Origin: a bacterium MS4
GTDB lineage: Bacteria > Bacillota > Clostridia > Oscillospirales > Acutalibacteraceae
Assembly (NCBI GenBank): GCA_000752215.1
Contig: CCFG01000005.1
Coordinates: forward strand, 1 to 64,000
DNA: 64,000 nt
Direction of reading: 5' to 3'
The translations under genes were made by a program, and so were the position numbers. Shown one piece after another: positions 34,458 to 43,758 of this stretch (positions are counted from its first letter, which is position 1; every line of letters begins with the position of its first letter). Under the pieces are notes generated by a model, which ran no database searches, had not been told where the DNA came from, and saw only the letters and a program-made list of their open reading frames with translations.

Positions 34458-35498
34458 ATGGAACAGGAAGTTATTCTTTCCGTAAAAGACCTGGAAGTAA
34501 AATTTAATCTTCGCGGGCGCATTCTTCACGCAATCCGCGGAATATCGCTCGATCTTTATAAGAGAGAAAGCCTTGCGATCGTGGGGGAATCCGGGTCCGG
34601 CAAGTCCGTCCTCGTCAAGACCTTTATGGGTCTTCTGGACGCGAACGGCACGATTACAAACGGAGAAATCCTTTATGACGGCAAGGACCTGAGCAAACTG
34701 AAAAGCGAAAAAGAATGGCTCGGGGTGCGCGGCAAAGAAATCGCCATGGTGCTGCAGGACCCGATGACCAGCCTGAACCCGCTCAAGACCATCGGCTACC
34801 AGGTCTGCGAGGCGATCGAGCTGCATCAGGGGCTGAAAGGGGCCGAAGCGAAAGCGGCGGCGGCTTCCATTCTGGAGGACGTCGGCATTTCCGACGCCCA
34901 AAACCGGATGCACCAGTATCCCCATGAATTTTCCGGCGGGATGCGCCAGCGCGTGGTCATCGCCATCGCCGTCGCGTGCAAGCCGAAAATCCTGATCTGC
35001 GACGAGCCGACCACCGCGCTGGACGTAACTATTCAGGCGCAGATTCTGAAGCTGCTCAAGGATTTAAAGGATAAATACGATCTGACAACGATTTATATCA
35101 CCCATGACCTGGGCGTGGTCGCCAATGTGGCCGACCGCATCGCGGTCATGTACGCGGGCGATATCGTGGAAATCGGGAAATGCGAGGAAGTGTTCTACAA
35201 TCCCCGCCACCCGTACACCTGGGCGCTGCTCTCGTCCCTGCCGCAGCTCGGCGTCAAGGGCGAAAACCTGTACTCCATCAAAGGCGCCCCGCCGAATCTG
35301 TTCACGCACATCGAGGGCGACGCGTTCGCGCCGCGCAACCCGCGCGCGCTGAAAATCGACTTTGTCAAGCGTCCGCCCTATTTTGACGTAAGCCCCACAC
35401 ACAAAGCGCGCACCTGGCTGCTGGACCCGCGCGCACCCAGGGTGGACCCGCCGAAAATCATCCGGAATCTGCACCGGGAGGTGAGCGGCCATGTCTGA
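34458..35498 (+). CDS. oppD: Oligopeptide ABC transporter ATPase
   Basis: A 346-residue ATPase: Walker [14 protein letters not shown]-loop [11 protein letters not shown], signature [14 protein letters not shown], Walker [13 protein letters not shown], and the C-terminal oligo_HPY peptide-transporter extension ([13 protein letters not shown]). It overlaps oppF by 8 bases. With OppF it drives peptide import through OppBC. Confidence 0.95.
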   Translation: MEQEVILSVKDLEVKFNLRGRILHAIRGISLDLYKRESLAIVGESGSGKSVLVKTFMGLLDANGTITNGEILYDGKDLSKLKSEKEWLGVRGKEIAMVLQDPMTSLNPLKTIGYQVCEAIELHQGLKGAEAKAAAASILEDVGISDAQNRMHQYPHEFSGGMRQRVVIAIAVACKPKILICDEPTTALDVTIQAQILKLLKDLKDKYDLTTIYITHDLGVVANVADRIAVMYAGDIVEIGKCEEVFYNPRHPYTWALLSSLPQLGVKGENLYSIKGAPPNLFTHIEGDAFAPRNPRALKIDFVKRPPYFDVSPTHKARTWLLDPRAPRVDPPKIIRNLHREVSGHV

Positions 35499-36429
35499 GA
35501 AAAAAGCGCCGCTGCTGGAAGTAAAGGACCTTACCGTCACTTTCGGAACCAGAAAGCAGAAATTTGTCGCCGTGGACGGCGTAAGTTTTTCGATCCAGGA
35601 AGGCGAGACCTTCGGGCTGGTGGGGGAATCCGGTTCCGGAAAAACGACCATCGGCCGCTCGATCATCCGGATCAACCCCACCTCCGGCGGCGAAATCCTT
35701 TATAAAGGCCAAAAAATAAACGGCCCGATTTCACGGGAGCTTGACCGCGAGCTGACACGCCGCATCCAGATGATTTTTCAGGATCCGATGGCGAGCCTGA
35801 ACGAGCGCGCCAAGGTGGACTATATCGTCTCAGAGGGTCTTTACAACTGCGGAAGGCACCTGAGCGAAAAGGAACGGCGGGAGGAGGTCGACCGTGCGCT
35901 GACCGACGTGGGCCTGCTGTCCGAATTCGCCAGCCGGTTCCCGCACGAATTTTCCGGCGGGCAGCGGCAGCGCATCGGCATTGCGCGCGCGCTAATCATG
36001 CAGCCGGATTTCATCATTGCCGACGAACCCATCAGCGCGCTCGACGTTTCCATCCGTGCGCAGGTGCTGAACCTGCTTGCCGAGCTGCAGAAAAAGCGCG
36101 GTCTGACCTATCTGTTTATCGCGCACGACCTTTCCGTCGTCCGCTTTATCTCGGACCGCATCGCGGTCATCCACAAGGGCGTGCTGGTGGAGCTGGCCGA
36201 AACCGAGCAGCTGTTCGCCCGCCCGCTGCACCCCTACACCCGCGCGCTGCTTTTCGCGATTCCGCTGCCCGACCCGGCCGCGGAAAAGAACAAGCAGCTT
36301 CTGGTGTACGACCCCGAAATGCACGATTACTCGGTCGACAAACCGGTTTGGTGCGAAATTGAGCCCGGCCATTTTGTACTGGCGAACGAGCCCGAGCTGC
36401 AAGAGTACCGGAAAATATTGGAGGGATAA
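35491..36429 (+). CDS. oppF: Oligopeptide ABC transporter ATPase
   Basis: A 312-residue ATPase: Walker [14 protein letters not shown]-loop FQDPMASLN, signature [14 protein letters not shown], Walker [13 protein letters not shown], plus the [14 protein letters not shown] extension. Partner of OppD. The ATP-binding subunit YkfD of the Bacillus ykf operon is the analogue in a murein-peptide setting. Two bases separate its stop from the carboxypeptidase ATG. Confidence 0.95.
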   Translation: MSEKKAPLLEVKDLTVTFGTRKQKFVAVDGVSFSIQEGETFGLVGESGSGKTTIGRSIIRINPTSGGEILYKGQKINGPISRELDRELTRRIQMIFQDPMASLNERAKVDYIVSEGLYNCGRHLSEKERREEVDRALTDVGLLSEFASRFPHEFSGGQRQRIGIARALIMQPDFIIADEPISALDVSIRAQVLNLLAELQKKRGLTYLFIAHDLSVVRFISDRIAVIHKGVLVELAETEQLFARPLHPYTRALLFAIPLPDPAAEKNKQLLVYDPEMHDYSVDKPVWCEIEPGHFVLANEPELQEYRKILEG

Positions 36430-36430
36430 C

Positions 36431-37348
36431 ATGTTTACGCCAAAACCACTGTTCCCGGGCGCGCGCGTCGCGCTGATCGCCCCGGCCGGCCCGGTTCCCC
36501 CGGAGCGCTTCGGCCCGGCAGTCCGGGCGGTGGAAGAGCTTTCCTTAAAGCCCGTCATTTTTGAAAGCTGCCGCAGGGCGCACGGCTACCTGGCCGGGGA
36601 CGACCTGCTTCGCGCCAACGACGTCAACGCGGCGTTCGCGGACAGGGAAATCGACGGCATCCTCTGCATCCGCGGGGGTTACGGCGCGCAGCGCCTGATG
36701 AATCAGATCGACTGGAACAGCATCCGCAGGCATCCCAAATTCTTCTGCGGCTACAGCGATATCACTTCCCTGCATATCGTGCTGAACCAGCAGTGCTGCA
36801 TGGTCACCTACCACACCCCCATGCCCGCCACGGAATGGTACCGGGGCATGGATGAGTACACCACGGACAGCCTGAAAAAGGTGCTGTTCGGCGGAAAAAC
36901 CGGCGAGCTGCGCAATCCGGACAACATGCCGGTCCAAACGCTGGTCGGCGGCTGCGCACGGGGAATCCTGACCGGCGGCAACCTGTCGCTTGTGTCGTCG
37001 TCGCTCGGGACCTGCTATGAAATCAACACCAAAGATAAAATCCTGTTCCTTGAGGACGTGGGCGAGGAGCCGTACCGGATAGACGGGATGCTGAACCACC
37101 TGAAAATGGCCGGAAAATTCCGCGACTGCGCTGGGATCCTTCTCGGCTCCTTCACCGACTGCGCGGCGGAGGACCCGCAGAAATCACTGACGCTGCAGCA
37201 GGTTTTTGAAGAGCTGCTCGTACCGGAACACAAGCCCGCCCTGATGAATCTGGCCTGCGGGCACAGCCTTCCCAGCATGAGCCTGCCGCTGGGAAAGGAA
37301 ATCGAAATGAATTCCATCTCCGGAAAAATCACGGTATTGGAGGGATGA
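36431..37348 (+). CDS. LD-carboxypeptidase (peptidase family S66)
   Basis: A 305-residue LdcA/MccF-like enzyme. The nucleophile serine is S109 in FCGYSDITSL; ILCIRGGYGAQRLM, FLEDVGEEPYRIDGML and a late histidine in CGHSLPSM complete the family pattern. It removes the terminal D-Ala from murein tetrapeptides in the cytoplasm, as YkfA and LdcA do. The ATG at 36431 follows GGAGGG in the end of oppF, so it is in the same transcript. Confidence 0.92.
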   Translation: MFTPKPLFPGARVALIAPAGPVPPERFGPAVRAVEELSLKPVIFESCRRAHGYLAGDDLLRANDVNAAFADREIDGILCIRGGYGAQRLMNQIDWNSIRRHPKFFCGYSDITSLHIVLNQQCCMVTYHTPMPATEWYRGMDEYTTDSLKKVLFGGKTGELRNPDNMPVQTLVGGCARGILTGGNLSLVSSSLGTCYEINTKDKILFLEDVGEEPYRIDGMLNHLKMAGKFRDCAGILLGSFTDCAAEDPQKSLTLQQVFEELLVPEHKPALMNLACGHSLPSMSLPLGKEIEMNSISGKITVLEG

Positions 37349-37349
37349 T

Positions 37350-38150
37350 ATGAAACGGGATGAACTGCGTGATTACGCGGAAAACGAAATTCAGGACATC
37401 AACGCGAAGGTTTCGCTTCTGGTATACGACTTCGATCAGGACGAAACGCTGCTCTCCTTTCATGAGAAAGACCGGGTGGTTTCGGCCAGCACCATCAAAA
37501 CGCCCATCCTCCTGACGGCGCTGGACATGGTACAGAGCGGAAAACTGTCCGTCGGGCAGATGCTCCGCCTGCCCGGGGAAGAAATTCTGGACGACACCGA
37601 GGTGTTCGACCGGGGTGTGCGGGAATACCCGCTGGAGGAGCTTCTCACCTGGATGATCATCAACAGCGACAACACTGCCACCAACGTGCTGATCGAATTC
37701 CTGGGTATGGACGCCATAAACGCCTGCTGCCGGAAGTTGGGGCTGAAAGCCACCGTTCTCGAACGGAAAATGCTCGACTGGGAGGCGATCAGACAGGGCC
37801 GCAACAATTACACCAGCGCGCAGGACCAGCTGACTGTGTTTCAGAGCCTGCGCCGCGCTTCGATCCTGACGCCGGAGCTTTGCCGTTACGCGCTGGGGAT
37901 TCTGGAACGCCAGCGCGATTTCAGCATGGCGCTGCGGTACATTTCCGACCGGGACTTCTCCGCCGCGCACAAAACCGGCGGGCTGGATTATCTGAATCAC
38001 GACACAGGCATCTTTTCCCTGCCCGGCCACGAATATTATTTCGGATGCTTTGTCACCGACTCCACGGACGACACGGATGAAAATCCACTGTCCAAAAAGC
38101 TGATCGGCAGACTTTCCCGCAAGGTCTACGACTATTATAAAGAGGGATGA
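37350..38150 (+). CDS. Second cytoplasmic class A beta-lactamase-fold serine hydrolase
   Basis: A 266-residue protein with S47-T-I-K50, S106-D-N108 and KTG in FSAAHKTGGLD. No signal peptide. It resembles the protein at 28209-28976 in length and motif spacing, and no clear catalytic omega-loop Glu is visible. It sits between the LD-carboxypeptidase and the NlpC/P60 enzyme with one-base gaps, so it belongs to the murein-peptide pathway. Substrate unknown. Confidence 0.82.
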   Translation: MKRDELRDYAENEIQDINAKVSLLVYDFDQDETLLSFHEKDRVVSASTIKTPILLTALDMVQSGKLSVGQMLRLPGEEILDDTEVFDRGVREYPLEELLTWMIINSDNTATNVLIEFLGMDAINACCRKLGLKATVLERKMLDWEAIRQGRNNYTSAQDQLTVFQSLRRASILTPELCRYALGILERQRDFSMALRYISDRDFSAAHKTGGLDYLNHDTGIFSLPGHEYYFGCFVTDSTDDTDENPLSKKLIGRLSRKVYDYYKEG

Positions 38151-38151
38151 C

Positions 38152-38967
38152 ATGGAATACGCACTGATTAAAGACGCCGTCGTGCCGCTCATGGAGCTGC
38201 CGGACCGTAACAGCGAGCTGACCGACGAGGCGCTCTGCGGCATGACGGTGGAAATTCTGGAACGGCGGGACGGATGGGCGCGTGTGCGCACACATTACCG
38301 CTACGAGGGCTGGGTGATTGAGGCGTCGCTTTGCTTTGGGGAAAGCTTTGTCCGGGACTGGGACGCCGCCCCTAAAAAAACGGTCCTGCAGGCTTACGCC
38401 GATGTGCTTGACGAGCCGAAGGTGCAGGGGCATCCGGTGGGCTCGATGACCCGCGGCGGCCTGCTGAGCCCCGTGGGACAGCCGGAGGACGGCTGGCAGC
38501 GCGTCCGATTCTGCGATGGTCGGGGGGGCTTTACCTGGGGCGCGTTCCTCGGGGAGCAGATCACGTCATGGGACAAAAAAGAGGAGCCCGCTCTGCGGAA
38601 AGCACTGGTAAACACCGCGCTCGGCTATTTCGGCACACAGTACCGCTGGGGCGGAAAAACGCCGCTCGGCATCGACTGCAGCGGCCTGTGCTCCATGGCG
38701 TATCTGATGAACGGGGTGCTGATCTGCCGCGACGCGCACATTCTTCCGGAATTCGCAATGCATGAAATCCCCTTCAAGGATATCAAAGAAGGCGACCTGC
38801 TCTTTTTCCCCGGGCACGTTGCCATGTATCTCGGCGACAGCCGGTACATCCACGCGACGGCGGGCAACAACTGTCACGGGGTCGTCATCAACAGTCTCGA
38901 CCCCAAGGCCCCGGATTACCGGGCCGACCTGCCCGAAAAGCTGCTCTGTGCGGGCAGCATCTTCTGA
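38152..38967 (+). CDS. NlpC/P60 endopeptidase with N-terminal SH3-like domains (YkfC-like)
   Basis: A 271-residue protein: about residues 1-140 are two SH3-like domains, 145-271 an NlpC/P60 domain. Catalytic C176 lies in GIDCSGLC, H222 in FFPGHVAMYLG, and the third polar residue is near H234 (YIHATAGNN). No signal peptide, as in YkfC, which cleaves gamma-D-Glu-diamino acid bonds of imported murein peptides in the cytoplasm and needs a free N-terminal L-Ala. Last gene of the run, followed by a terminator. Confidence 0.9.
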   Translation: MEYALIKDAVVPLMELPDRNSELTDEALCGMTVEILERRDGWARVRTHYRYEGWVIEASLCFGESFVRDWDAAPKKTVLQAYADVLDEPKVQGHPVGSMTRGGLLSPVGQPEDGWQRVRFCDGRGGFTWGAFLGEQITSWDKKEEPALRKALVNTALGYFGTQYRWGGKTPLGIDCSGLCSMAYLMNGVLICRDAHILPEFAMHEIPFKDIKEGDLLFFPGHVAMYLGDSRYIHATAGNNCHGVVINSLDPKAPDYRADLPEKLLCAGSIF

Positions 38968-38975
38968 AAAAATAT

Positions 38976-39008
38976 CCGCCCCGCTGTATTGTGCAGCGGG
39001 GCGGTTTT
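38976..39008 (+). terminator. Terminator of the murein-peptide operon
   Basis: CCGCCCCGCTG pairs perfectly with CAGCGGGGCGG around TATTGTG, followed by TTTT. Confidence 0.85.
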
Positions 39009-39040
39009 CCGTATTGCGGAAGAAACGGTCCTATTCGTGA

Positions 39041-39084
39041 ATAAAGGCCCTGTACCATTCATATAGAATGTACAAGGCCTTTTA
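39041..39084 (-). terminator. Terminator of the binding-lipoprotein gene
   Basis: On the minus strand AAAAGGCC...TGTACATTC pairs with GAATGGTACA...GGCCTTT, then TTTATTC, 10 bases after the stop codon at 39094. Confidence 0.7.
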
Positions 39085-39093
39085 TGTTTTTCA

Positions 39094-40344
39094 TCAATCC
39101 TTACGCGGAACCGGGTTTGCCGAATACAGCAGCTTCAGCATCTCCGGGTCGGCAACACCGGTGACCACGAGCCCGTTCAGCAGCTGGAAATCCTTCACGC
39201 TCTGCTCGGTGCCCTCGGCGAATTCGCCGGTCGGGGTCACAAACATATAGCCGAGCTCTTTCAGCCGGTTCTGCATCTTCAGTACATCGTCGTTCTTATC
39301 GCCTTTTTTCAGCGTAAGATTTGTATTTCCCGGCGCCGTTGAAGAAGCGGAGGAAGAGGAACTGCTCTGATTGCCCTTAGAGGGCTGTGACGTCGTGCCG
39401 GAGGAAGACGGGCTGGAAGAAGCGGGCGGCGCGCTGGAGGCCTCCGTGCCTTCGAGAAGCTCGGGATAAACGGTTCCGGCCATGAAGCTGACCGCCTCGA
39501 TCATCTCCCTGCCCTGCAGGAGCATCTGATTCGGGTCCATCTCGTAAACCCGGCCCTCCTTGACCGCGCCGAGCTTTTTGTACTCCTCGGACGCCGCCAG
39601 CTCTGCCTTTAAGCCGGTCGGGCAAAATATGTATTTCGGGTCGGCCAGCAGCAGGGCGCTGGCGGAAAGCTGATTTCCCGTGCCGTCTGAGGCGGCGTTG
39701 ACCAGCCCCGCGGATTCAATGAGCTTGCCCTCCAGAGTATCGCCGGTAACGGCTCCGCCCTGTGTGTCGTAAAGATACGCGACGGTGGTCGGCGTATCGC
39801 TGGAGGGGATAATACGGTTGATATCGTCAATGGTGAGGAAAATCCCCTGAGAAATTTTCTTGCCCTTTTCATAACCGGTTTTCGCGCCCTTCATGGCCGC
39901 GCCGACCTGGGAATAAAGCCTGTCCAGGTCTTCCCTGCCGGTCGCTTTCGCGATGGTGAGCACGGCGATCCCCTCTTTGTTCAGCGCGGACAGCTGTTCG
40001 TCGGTGGGCTTGGTGTCGGTAAACACCAGCTGAGCCCCGAGGTCCTTGATTTTCTGTGCGTCGTCCAAAGTCACGTCCGGCAAAACGGAAAGGTCGCTCT
40101 GGGTACATTGCGCACTCTTCGCCTTCAGCTGGGCTTCGTACCCGATCGCAAGAATCACGTCGGCAATGTTCGGAGAAAGCACCGCGACCCCCGCCGGTTC
40201 CTCACTGATAGTGACGTTCCCGATGGTCACCGGGAAATCCTTGGTCCCGGCACCGGAAGAGATATCGTTTTTCGGCCCGCAGGCCGCAAGCGCCCCCACG
40301 GCAATGGCTATACACAGAAATACCGCCGTTATTTTTTTCAGCAT
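39094..40344 (-). CDS. Metal/cobalamin-type binding lipoprotein fused to a peptidoglycan-binding domain
   Basis: A 416-residue protein. Lipoprotein cleavage is predicted before C22 (GALAACGPK). Residues about 30-310 are a BtuF/FhuD-type (peripla_BP_2) domain with VAVLSPNIADVILAIGYEAQL and GAVKEGRVYEMDPN. A Ser/Pro/Thr-rich linker of some 45 residues follows, then a C-terminal peptidoglycan-binding type 1 domain (KKGDKNDDVLKMQNRLKELGY...FQLLNGL). No permease or ATPase gene is adjacent, so it either works with a distant transporter or has become a surface protein. The ATG at 40344 is preceded by AAAGGAG. Confidence 0.82.
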   Translation of the reverse strand: MLKKITAVFLCIAIAVGALAACGPKNDISSGAGTKDFPVTIGNVTISEEPAGVAVLSPNIADVILAIGYEAQLKAKSAQCTQSDLSVLPDVTLDDAQKIKDLGAQLVFTDTKPTDEQLSALNKEGIAVLTIAKATGREDLDRLYSQVGAAMKGAKTGYEKGKKISQGIFLTIDDINRIIPSSDTPTTVAYLYDTQGGAVTGDTLEGKLIESAGLVNAASDGTGNQLSASALLLADPKYIFCPTGLKAELAASEEYKKLGAVKEGRVYEMDPNQMLLQGREMIEAVSFMAGTVYPELLEGTEASSAPPASSSPSSSGTTSQPSKGNQSSSSSSASSTAPGNTNLTLKKGDKNDDVLKMQNRLKELGYMFVTPTGEFAEGTEQSVKDFQLLNGLVVTGVADPEMLKLLYSANPVPRKD

Positions 40345-40367
40345 GGTATGCTCCTTTCCGTCTCTTA

Positions 40368-41615
40368 TCAAATCTTCTGTCCGCGCCTGATGCGTGCTTC
40401 CGCATCGTCGATATACTGTCTGGCGCAGCGCGGGGAACGCCCGCCGCGCGCGGTGGCCCAGCGTTCCGCTCCTTTTTCCAGTTCACTCATATGCTCTTCA
40501 AGCTGCCGCTGTCTTGCCAGCAGCCGGATAATCTCCAGATAGCGCTCCCTGTCCGGCAGGGTAAAGCTGATGGAAAGGCCGAAACGGTCCGCCAGAGAAA
40601 GGCTTTCCTGCATGGTGTCGCCGCGGTGGACGTCGTCGCCCTCCCGGTCGGAAAAGGTCTCCCGAACCAGATGACGGCGGTTGGAGGTGGCATAGATGAG
40701 CGTGTTTTCCGGCCTTGCCGCCAGACCGCCCTCCAGCACCGCCTTTAACGCGGCATAAGTATCATTCTGCTTGGAAAAAGAGAGATCGTCGATAAAAATA
40801 ATGAATTTCATCGGGATCGCGGCGATCTGATCGACCAGGAGCGGAAAATCCATCAGGGATTCCTTCGGCATTTCAATCATCCGCAGGCCCCTTTTGTAAT
40901 ATGCATTCAACAGTGCCTTGACCGTGGAGGATTTTCCCGTTCCGCGGTCGCCGTACAGCAGACAGTTGTTGGCGGGGAACCCCTGTAAAAAGGAAAGGGT
41001 GTTGTCCGTCGCCAGCCCGCGCTGCAGCTCGTACCCCTTCAGGTCGGCAAGCGACGTTTTGTCGGGATACGCGACCGGCTGGATCTTTTTATCCCTCCAG
41101 ATAAACGCGCGGTAGCGGGCATACATCCCGCAGCCGTTTTCATGGTAATACTCCGTCATTTTCCGGATGCTGTCCTTCAGGTCTCCCTGAAGCGCGCTCA
41201 CCGGTTCGCCGGTTTTCCACCCGGGCAGACGCAGCGGGGAAAGTTCCTGTGCAAACCCGCAGCCGTCCAGAAGCTGCTCCGGGGTGATCGAAGAAATATC
41301 CAGAATAATCTGCAGGTCGCGTTCCACCGCGTCCATCAGCGGCTGCGGAAAGCCGGTTGTTCCGGCTGCCGCGGCAAGGGAATACGCGTTTTCGTCATAC
41401 AGCGCCGTGCCGGTCATGCACCCGGCAAAGTTTTCGCTGTATCCGCGCTCGCAAAGCACGGCGAAAAAATCTCCCCAGGCGTTCAGAAATTCCTCCTCGG
41501 ACCGGTCTGCCGACCAGAGAAGCCGATAAAATGCTTTGGGGACCGTGCGGTTCAGAATGCCCTTATAAATTGAAAGGGACGCCATTTTCGCTGCGGCCAG
41601 CTTCCTCTCATTCAT
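40368..41615 (-). CDS. DUF815 family AAA-type ATPase
   Basis: A 415-residue protein with Walker A LLYGDRGTGKSSTVKALL and Walker B FIIFIDDLSFSK, followed by a sensor asparagine segment (TLIYATSNRRHLVRE) of AAA+ type. The N-terminal ~200 residues are helical with no recognised domain. The DUF815 family is widespread in clostridia; its role is not established. 23 bases separate it from the binding-lipoprotein gene downstream, so the two may be co-transcribed. Confidence 0.85.
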   Translation of the reverse strand: MNERKLAAAKMASLSIYKGILNRTVPKAFYRLLWSADRSEEEFLNAWGDFFAVLCERGYSENFAGCMTGTALYDENAYSLAAAAGTTGFPQPLMDAVERDLQIILDISSITPEQLLDGCGFAQELSPLRLPGWKTGEPVSALQGDLKDSIRKMTEYYHENGCGMYARYRAFIWRDKKIQPVAYPDKTSLADLKGYELQRGLATDNTLSFLQGFPANNCLLYGDRGTGKSSTVKALLNAYYKRGLRMIEMPKESLMDFPLLVDQIAAIPMKFIIFIDDLSFSKQNDTYAALKAVLEGGLAARPENTLIYATSNRRHLVRETFSDREGDDVHRGDTMQESLSLADRFGLSISFTLPDRERYLEIIRLLARQRQLEEHMSELEKGAERWATARGGRSPRCARQYIDDAEARIRRGQKI

Positions 41616-41769
41616 GCAAAACTCCCTTTCAGTCTTTATAAACTTAATATCTGTTATTTTACCCTTGTTGCGGGTATTATGTCAAGTTATGGGATGCAAT
41701 TGGGTTGCGATTCCAATAAAAATTTGATATGATATTCCTAATAGAGAAAGAGAAACAAAGAGGTAAATG

Positions 41770-42591
41770 ATGAAGATTTCAAAACTTGCAAGCTTCTTTC
41801 TGGCAGCGGCGCTTTTGCTGGGGCTGTCCGCCTGCGGCACAAAAGCGGACGCCGACGTACTGATGCGCGAAGCGAAAACCAACGCCAACGCCATTCAGAG
41901 CTGTACCGCCGCCATTGACAATACACTGGAATTCACCGCGAACAACAAACCGTACTCCTATAAAACCGGCAGCACCAGCGTTTACTGGGCGAAGCCGTTC
42001 GCACTGAAATCGACCCAGACCTCGCTTCTGGGGGGCGTAACGGGCAGCAGCGTGTCCTACACCGTCACCGACAGCGACGGCGTATGGTTCTATTCAAACG
42101 CGGGCAGCGGCTGGCAGAAGACCTCCGCACAGGGCGTTTCCTCCACCCCCCTGGAACAAATCGATATTCTGCGGCTTCTCAGCAGTGTTTCCGGACAGAA
42201 ATATGTACGGGAAACGGTATTGGATTCGCAGAAAGTACATAAAATAGAACTGACCTTCCAGAATGAAGTACTGAGAAGTACGATTGAAAATATTGTCACC
42301 GCCACGGGCATGTCCCAGGGCTCCCAGACGGTGGTACAGACCCTGCTGGACAGCGCGCCCGCCATTTACGGTTACTGCTACGTCGACGAGGCATCCAGCC
42401 AGATTGTTAGAGTGGAGCTCGATGCGACCGAAGCGGTCAACAAGATTTTTCAGAATATAGACGGAAGCGGTACCTCGGTGACCATCTCCAAATGTGAGAT
42501 CAGCGGAAATATCGAAGGAATCGGCAAGGCGCCCGCTGTGGAGCTGCCCGCCGATGCCTCAGCCGCCCAAACGGTGCAAGCCGCCGGTTAG
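41770..42591 (+). CDS. Lipoprotein, DUF6612/LppX-like
   Basis: A 273-residue lipoprotein (cleavage before C22 in LGLSACGTK). The rest has the alternating beta-strand pattern of a half-barrel LolA/LppX-like fold (TSVYWAKPFALKSTQTSLLG, VYVDEASSQ-type strands). No catalytic residues are apparent. Two adjacent ATGs exist; the second (41770) is better spaced from AGAGGT. Likely cell-surface and monocistronic. Function unknown. Confidence 0.7.
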   Translation: MKISKLASFFLAAALLLGLSACGTKADADVLMREAKTNANAIQSCTAAIDNTLEFTANNKPYSYKTGSTSVYWAKPFALKSTQTSLLGGVTGSSVSYTVTDSDGVWFYSNAGSGWQKTSAQGVSSTPLEQIDILRLLSSVSGQKYVRETVLDSQKVHKIELTFQNEVLRSTIENIVTATGMSQGSQTVVQTLLDSAPAIYGYCYVDEASSQIVRVELDATEAVNKIFQNIDGSGTSVTISKCEISGNIEGIGKAPAVELPADASAAQTVQAAG

Positions 42592-42608
42592 AGCAATCGC
42601 CGGTTTCA

Positions 42609-42652
42609 CTCCCTTTGACGGGCCCTGCGTCTTGCACGGGCCCGTGAAGGGA
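42609..42652. terminator. Long hairpin between convergent genes
   Basis: CTCCCTT and ACGGGCC pair with GGGCCCGT and AAGGGAG across an ~11-base loop. No T-run follows, so termination efficiency is uncertain; position between convergent genes supports a 3'-end role. Confidence 0.5.
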
Positions 42653-42669
42653 GACAAAACACTTCCGAA

Positions 42670-43293
42670 TTAATAGTAGAACCTGATAAATTTGATATTG
42701 TAGAAATCGCAAGCAAGAACATCGTCGGTCCGGGTCTCCCGGATCAGGATATAGTTGATACCGACACCCAGCAGGGTACCGGTCCGGTCCGTCAGCGTAT
42801 TGGTCCCCACCAAAAAAGTAACGAGTACCGGCCGGCCGATCTGCGTTCTTAAAAAGCCGTTCAGATATTGCAGACTGTCCGGAGTAACCACGCTCGGCGG
42901 CATCCCGGTCTGAACCTGTGTCGCCGACGTTGTCGCCTGCTGACCGCCTGCCGTTTGCGGTACCCCGTCTCCGGACTGCCGCATGATCCCTATGCTCGAC
43001 TGCGGGGACGGAATCTGCGGCATAGCGGCGCCGGTTTGCTGCCCGGTCCCTGTCACGGATTGCAGCATCCCCATCTGCGACTGCTGCATTCCCGTCTGTG
43101 GAAGGGTAGCCGCGGGAAATTGCTGGGCTGTTTGCGCAGGCTGTTTTTGCTGTTGGATAGGGTTCATATAATTGTAGCTCGCAACGCCTTCCAGGACAGA
43201 CGGCGTATTTTTCATGTTTTCTGCTGTGGGATAAAGCGCGGCCTGGCATGGGGGCATTTTGTAATCGCCAACCGCATTATTATTGTCCATCAT
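42670..43293 (-). CDS. gerQ: GerQ-like spore coat protein
   Basis: A 207-residue protein. Residues about 40-135 are Gln/Met/Pro-rich low-complexity sequence; the C-terminal 70 residues form a compact domain (LNGFLRTQIGRPVLVTFLVG, LLGVGINYILIRE). This layout, a Q/M-rich arm plus a small C-terminal domain, is that of GerQ (YwdL), the coat protein cross-linked by transglutaminase and required to keep CwlJ in the spore. It lies 18 bases after a CwlJ-like gene, and cwlJ-gerQ is the known Bacillus operon. AAGGAGG precedes the ATG. Sequence similarity alone would be weak; synteny makes the call. Confidence 0.75.
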   Translation of the reverse strand: MMDNNNAVGDYKMPPCQAALYPTAENMKNTPSVLEGVASYNYMNPIQQQKQPAQTAQQFPAATLPQTGMQQSQMGMLQSVTGTGQQTGAAMPQIPSPQSSIGIMRQSGDGVPQTAGGQQATTSATQVQTGMPPSVVTPDSLQYLNGFLRTQIGRPVLVTFLVGTNTLTDRTGTLLGVGINYILIRETRTDDVLACDFYNIKFIRFYY

Positions 43294-43311
43294 TTTGATT
43301 CCTCCTTAGAA

Positions 43312-43758
43312 TCATGTAGTTGCATATACTGAGGTAGGAGAATAGTAGCAGTGCTGATTAATTCTGTTGAAAATCACACCGGCTCCTCCCGGCGGGAAAT
43401 AAGGCGGGCATTGGGGATTAAATGGATTGAAGTAAAAAAGGGAGTCCCCGACCCCGGAGAAAATGTTTCCCGCGATCGCCCAGTCCGCGATCGCATAGTG
43501 GACATCCTCCGGGTCCATATTCCATACGTTCTGAGCATTGTAAGCGCCGGCGACCATCTCTTTCATGCAGGTAAACTGGCCCTGCTGTTCAATAATGGCG
43601 CGGATATCGCCGCCGTTGCTTACGCGGGCGAATTCTCCGTTCGGGACCTGCGCGCGGTTGACAATCACGGAAGCGACTGCGCGCATCCCGTTGTCTCCTT
43701 CTCCGCCCGCTTCGCATTTTATTAGTTTCGCTAAAAGTTCTCTTGTTGTTAATGGCAT
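43312..43758 (-). CDS. cwlJ: CwlJ/SleB-type spore cortex-lytic hydrolase
   Basis: A 148-residue Hydrolase_2 family protein without a signal peptide, like CwlJ and unlike SleB. The conserved core is AKLIKCEAGGEGDNGMRAVASVIVNR, with the catalytic glutamate, then GQFTCM and DWAIAGNIFSGVGDSLFYFNP. In spores it degrades cortex peptidoglycan during germination. Together with the GerQ-like gene it shows that the host sporulates. Confidence 0.9.
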   Translation of the reverse strand: MPLTTRELLAKLIKCEAGGEGDNGMRAVASVIVNRAQVPNGEFARVSNGGDIRAIIEQQGQFTCMKEMVAGAYNAQNVWNMDPEDVHYAIADWAIAGNIFSGVGDSLFYFNPFNPQCPPYFPPGGAGVIFNRINQHCYYSPTSVYATT

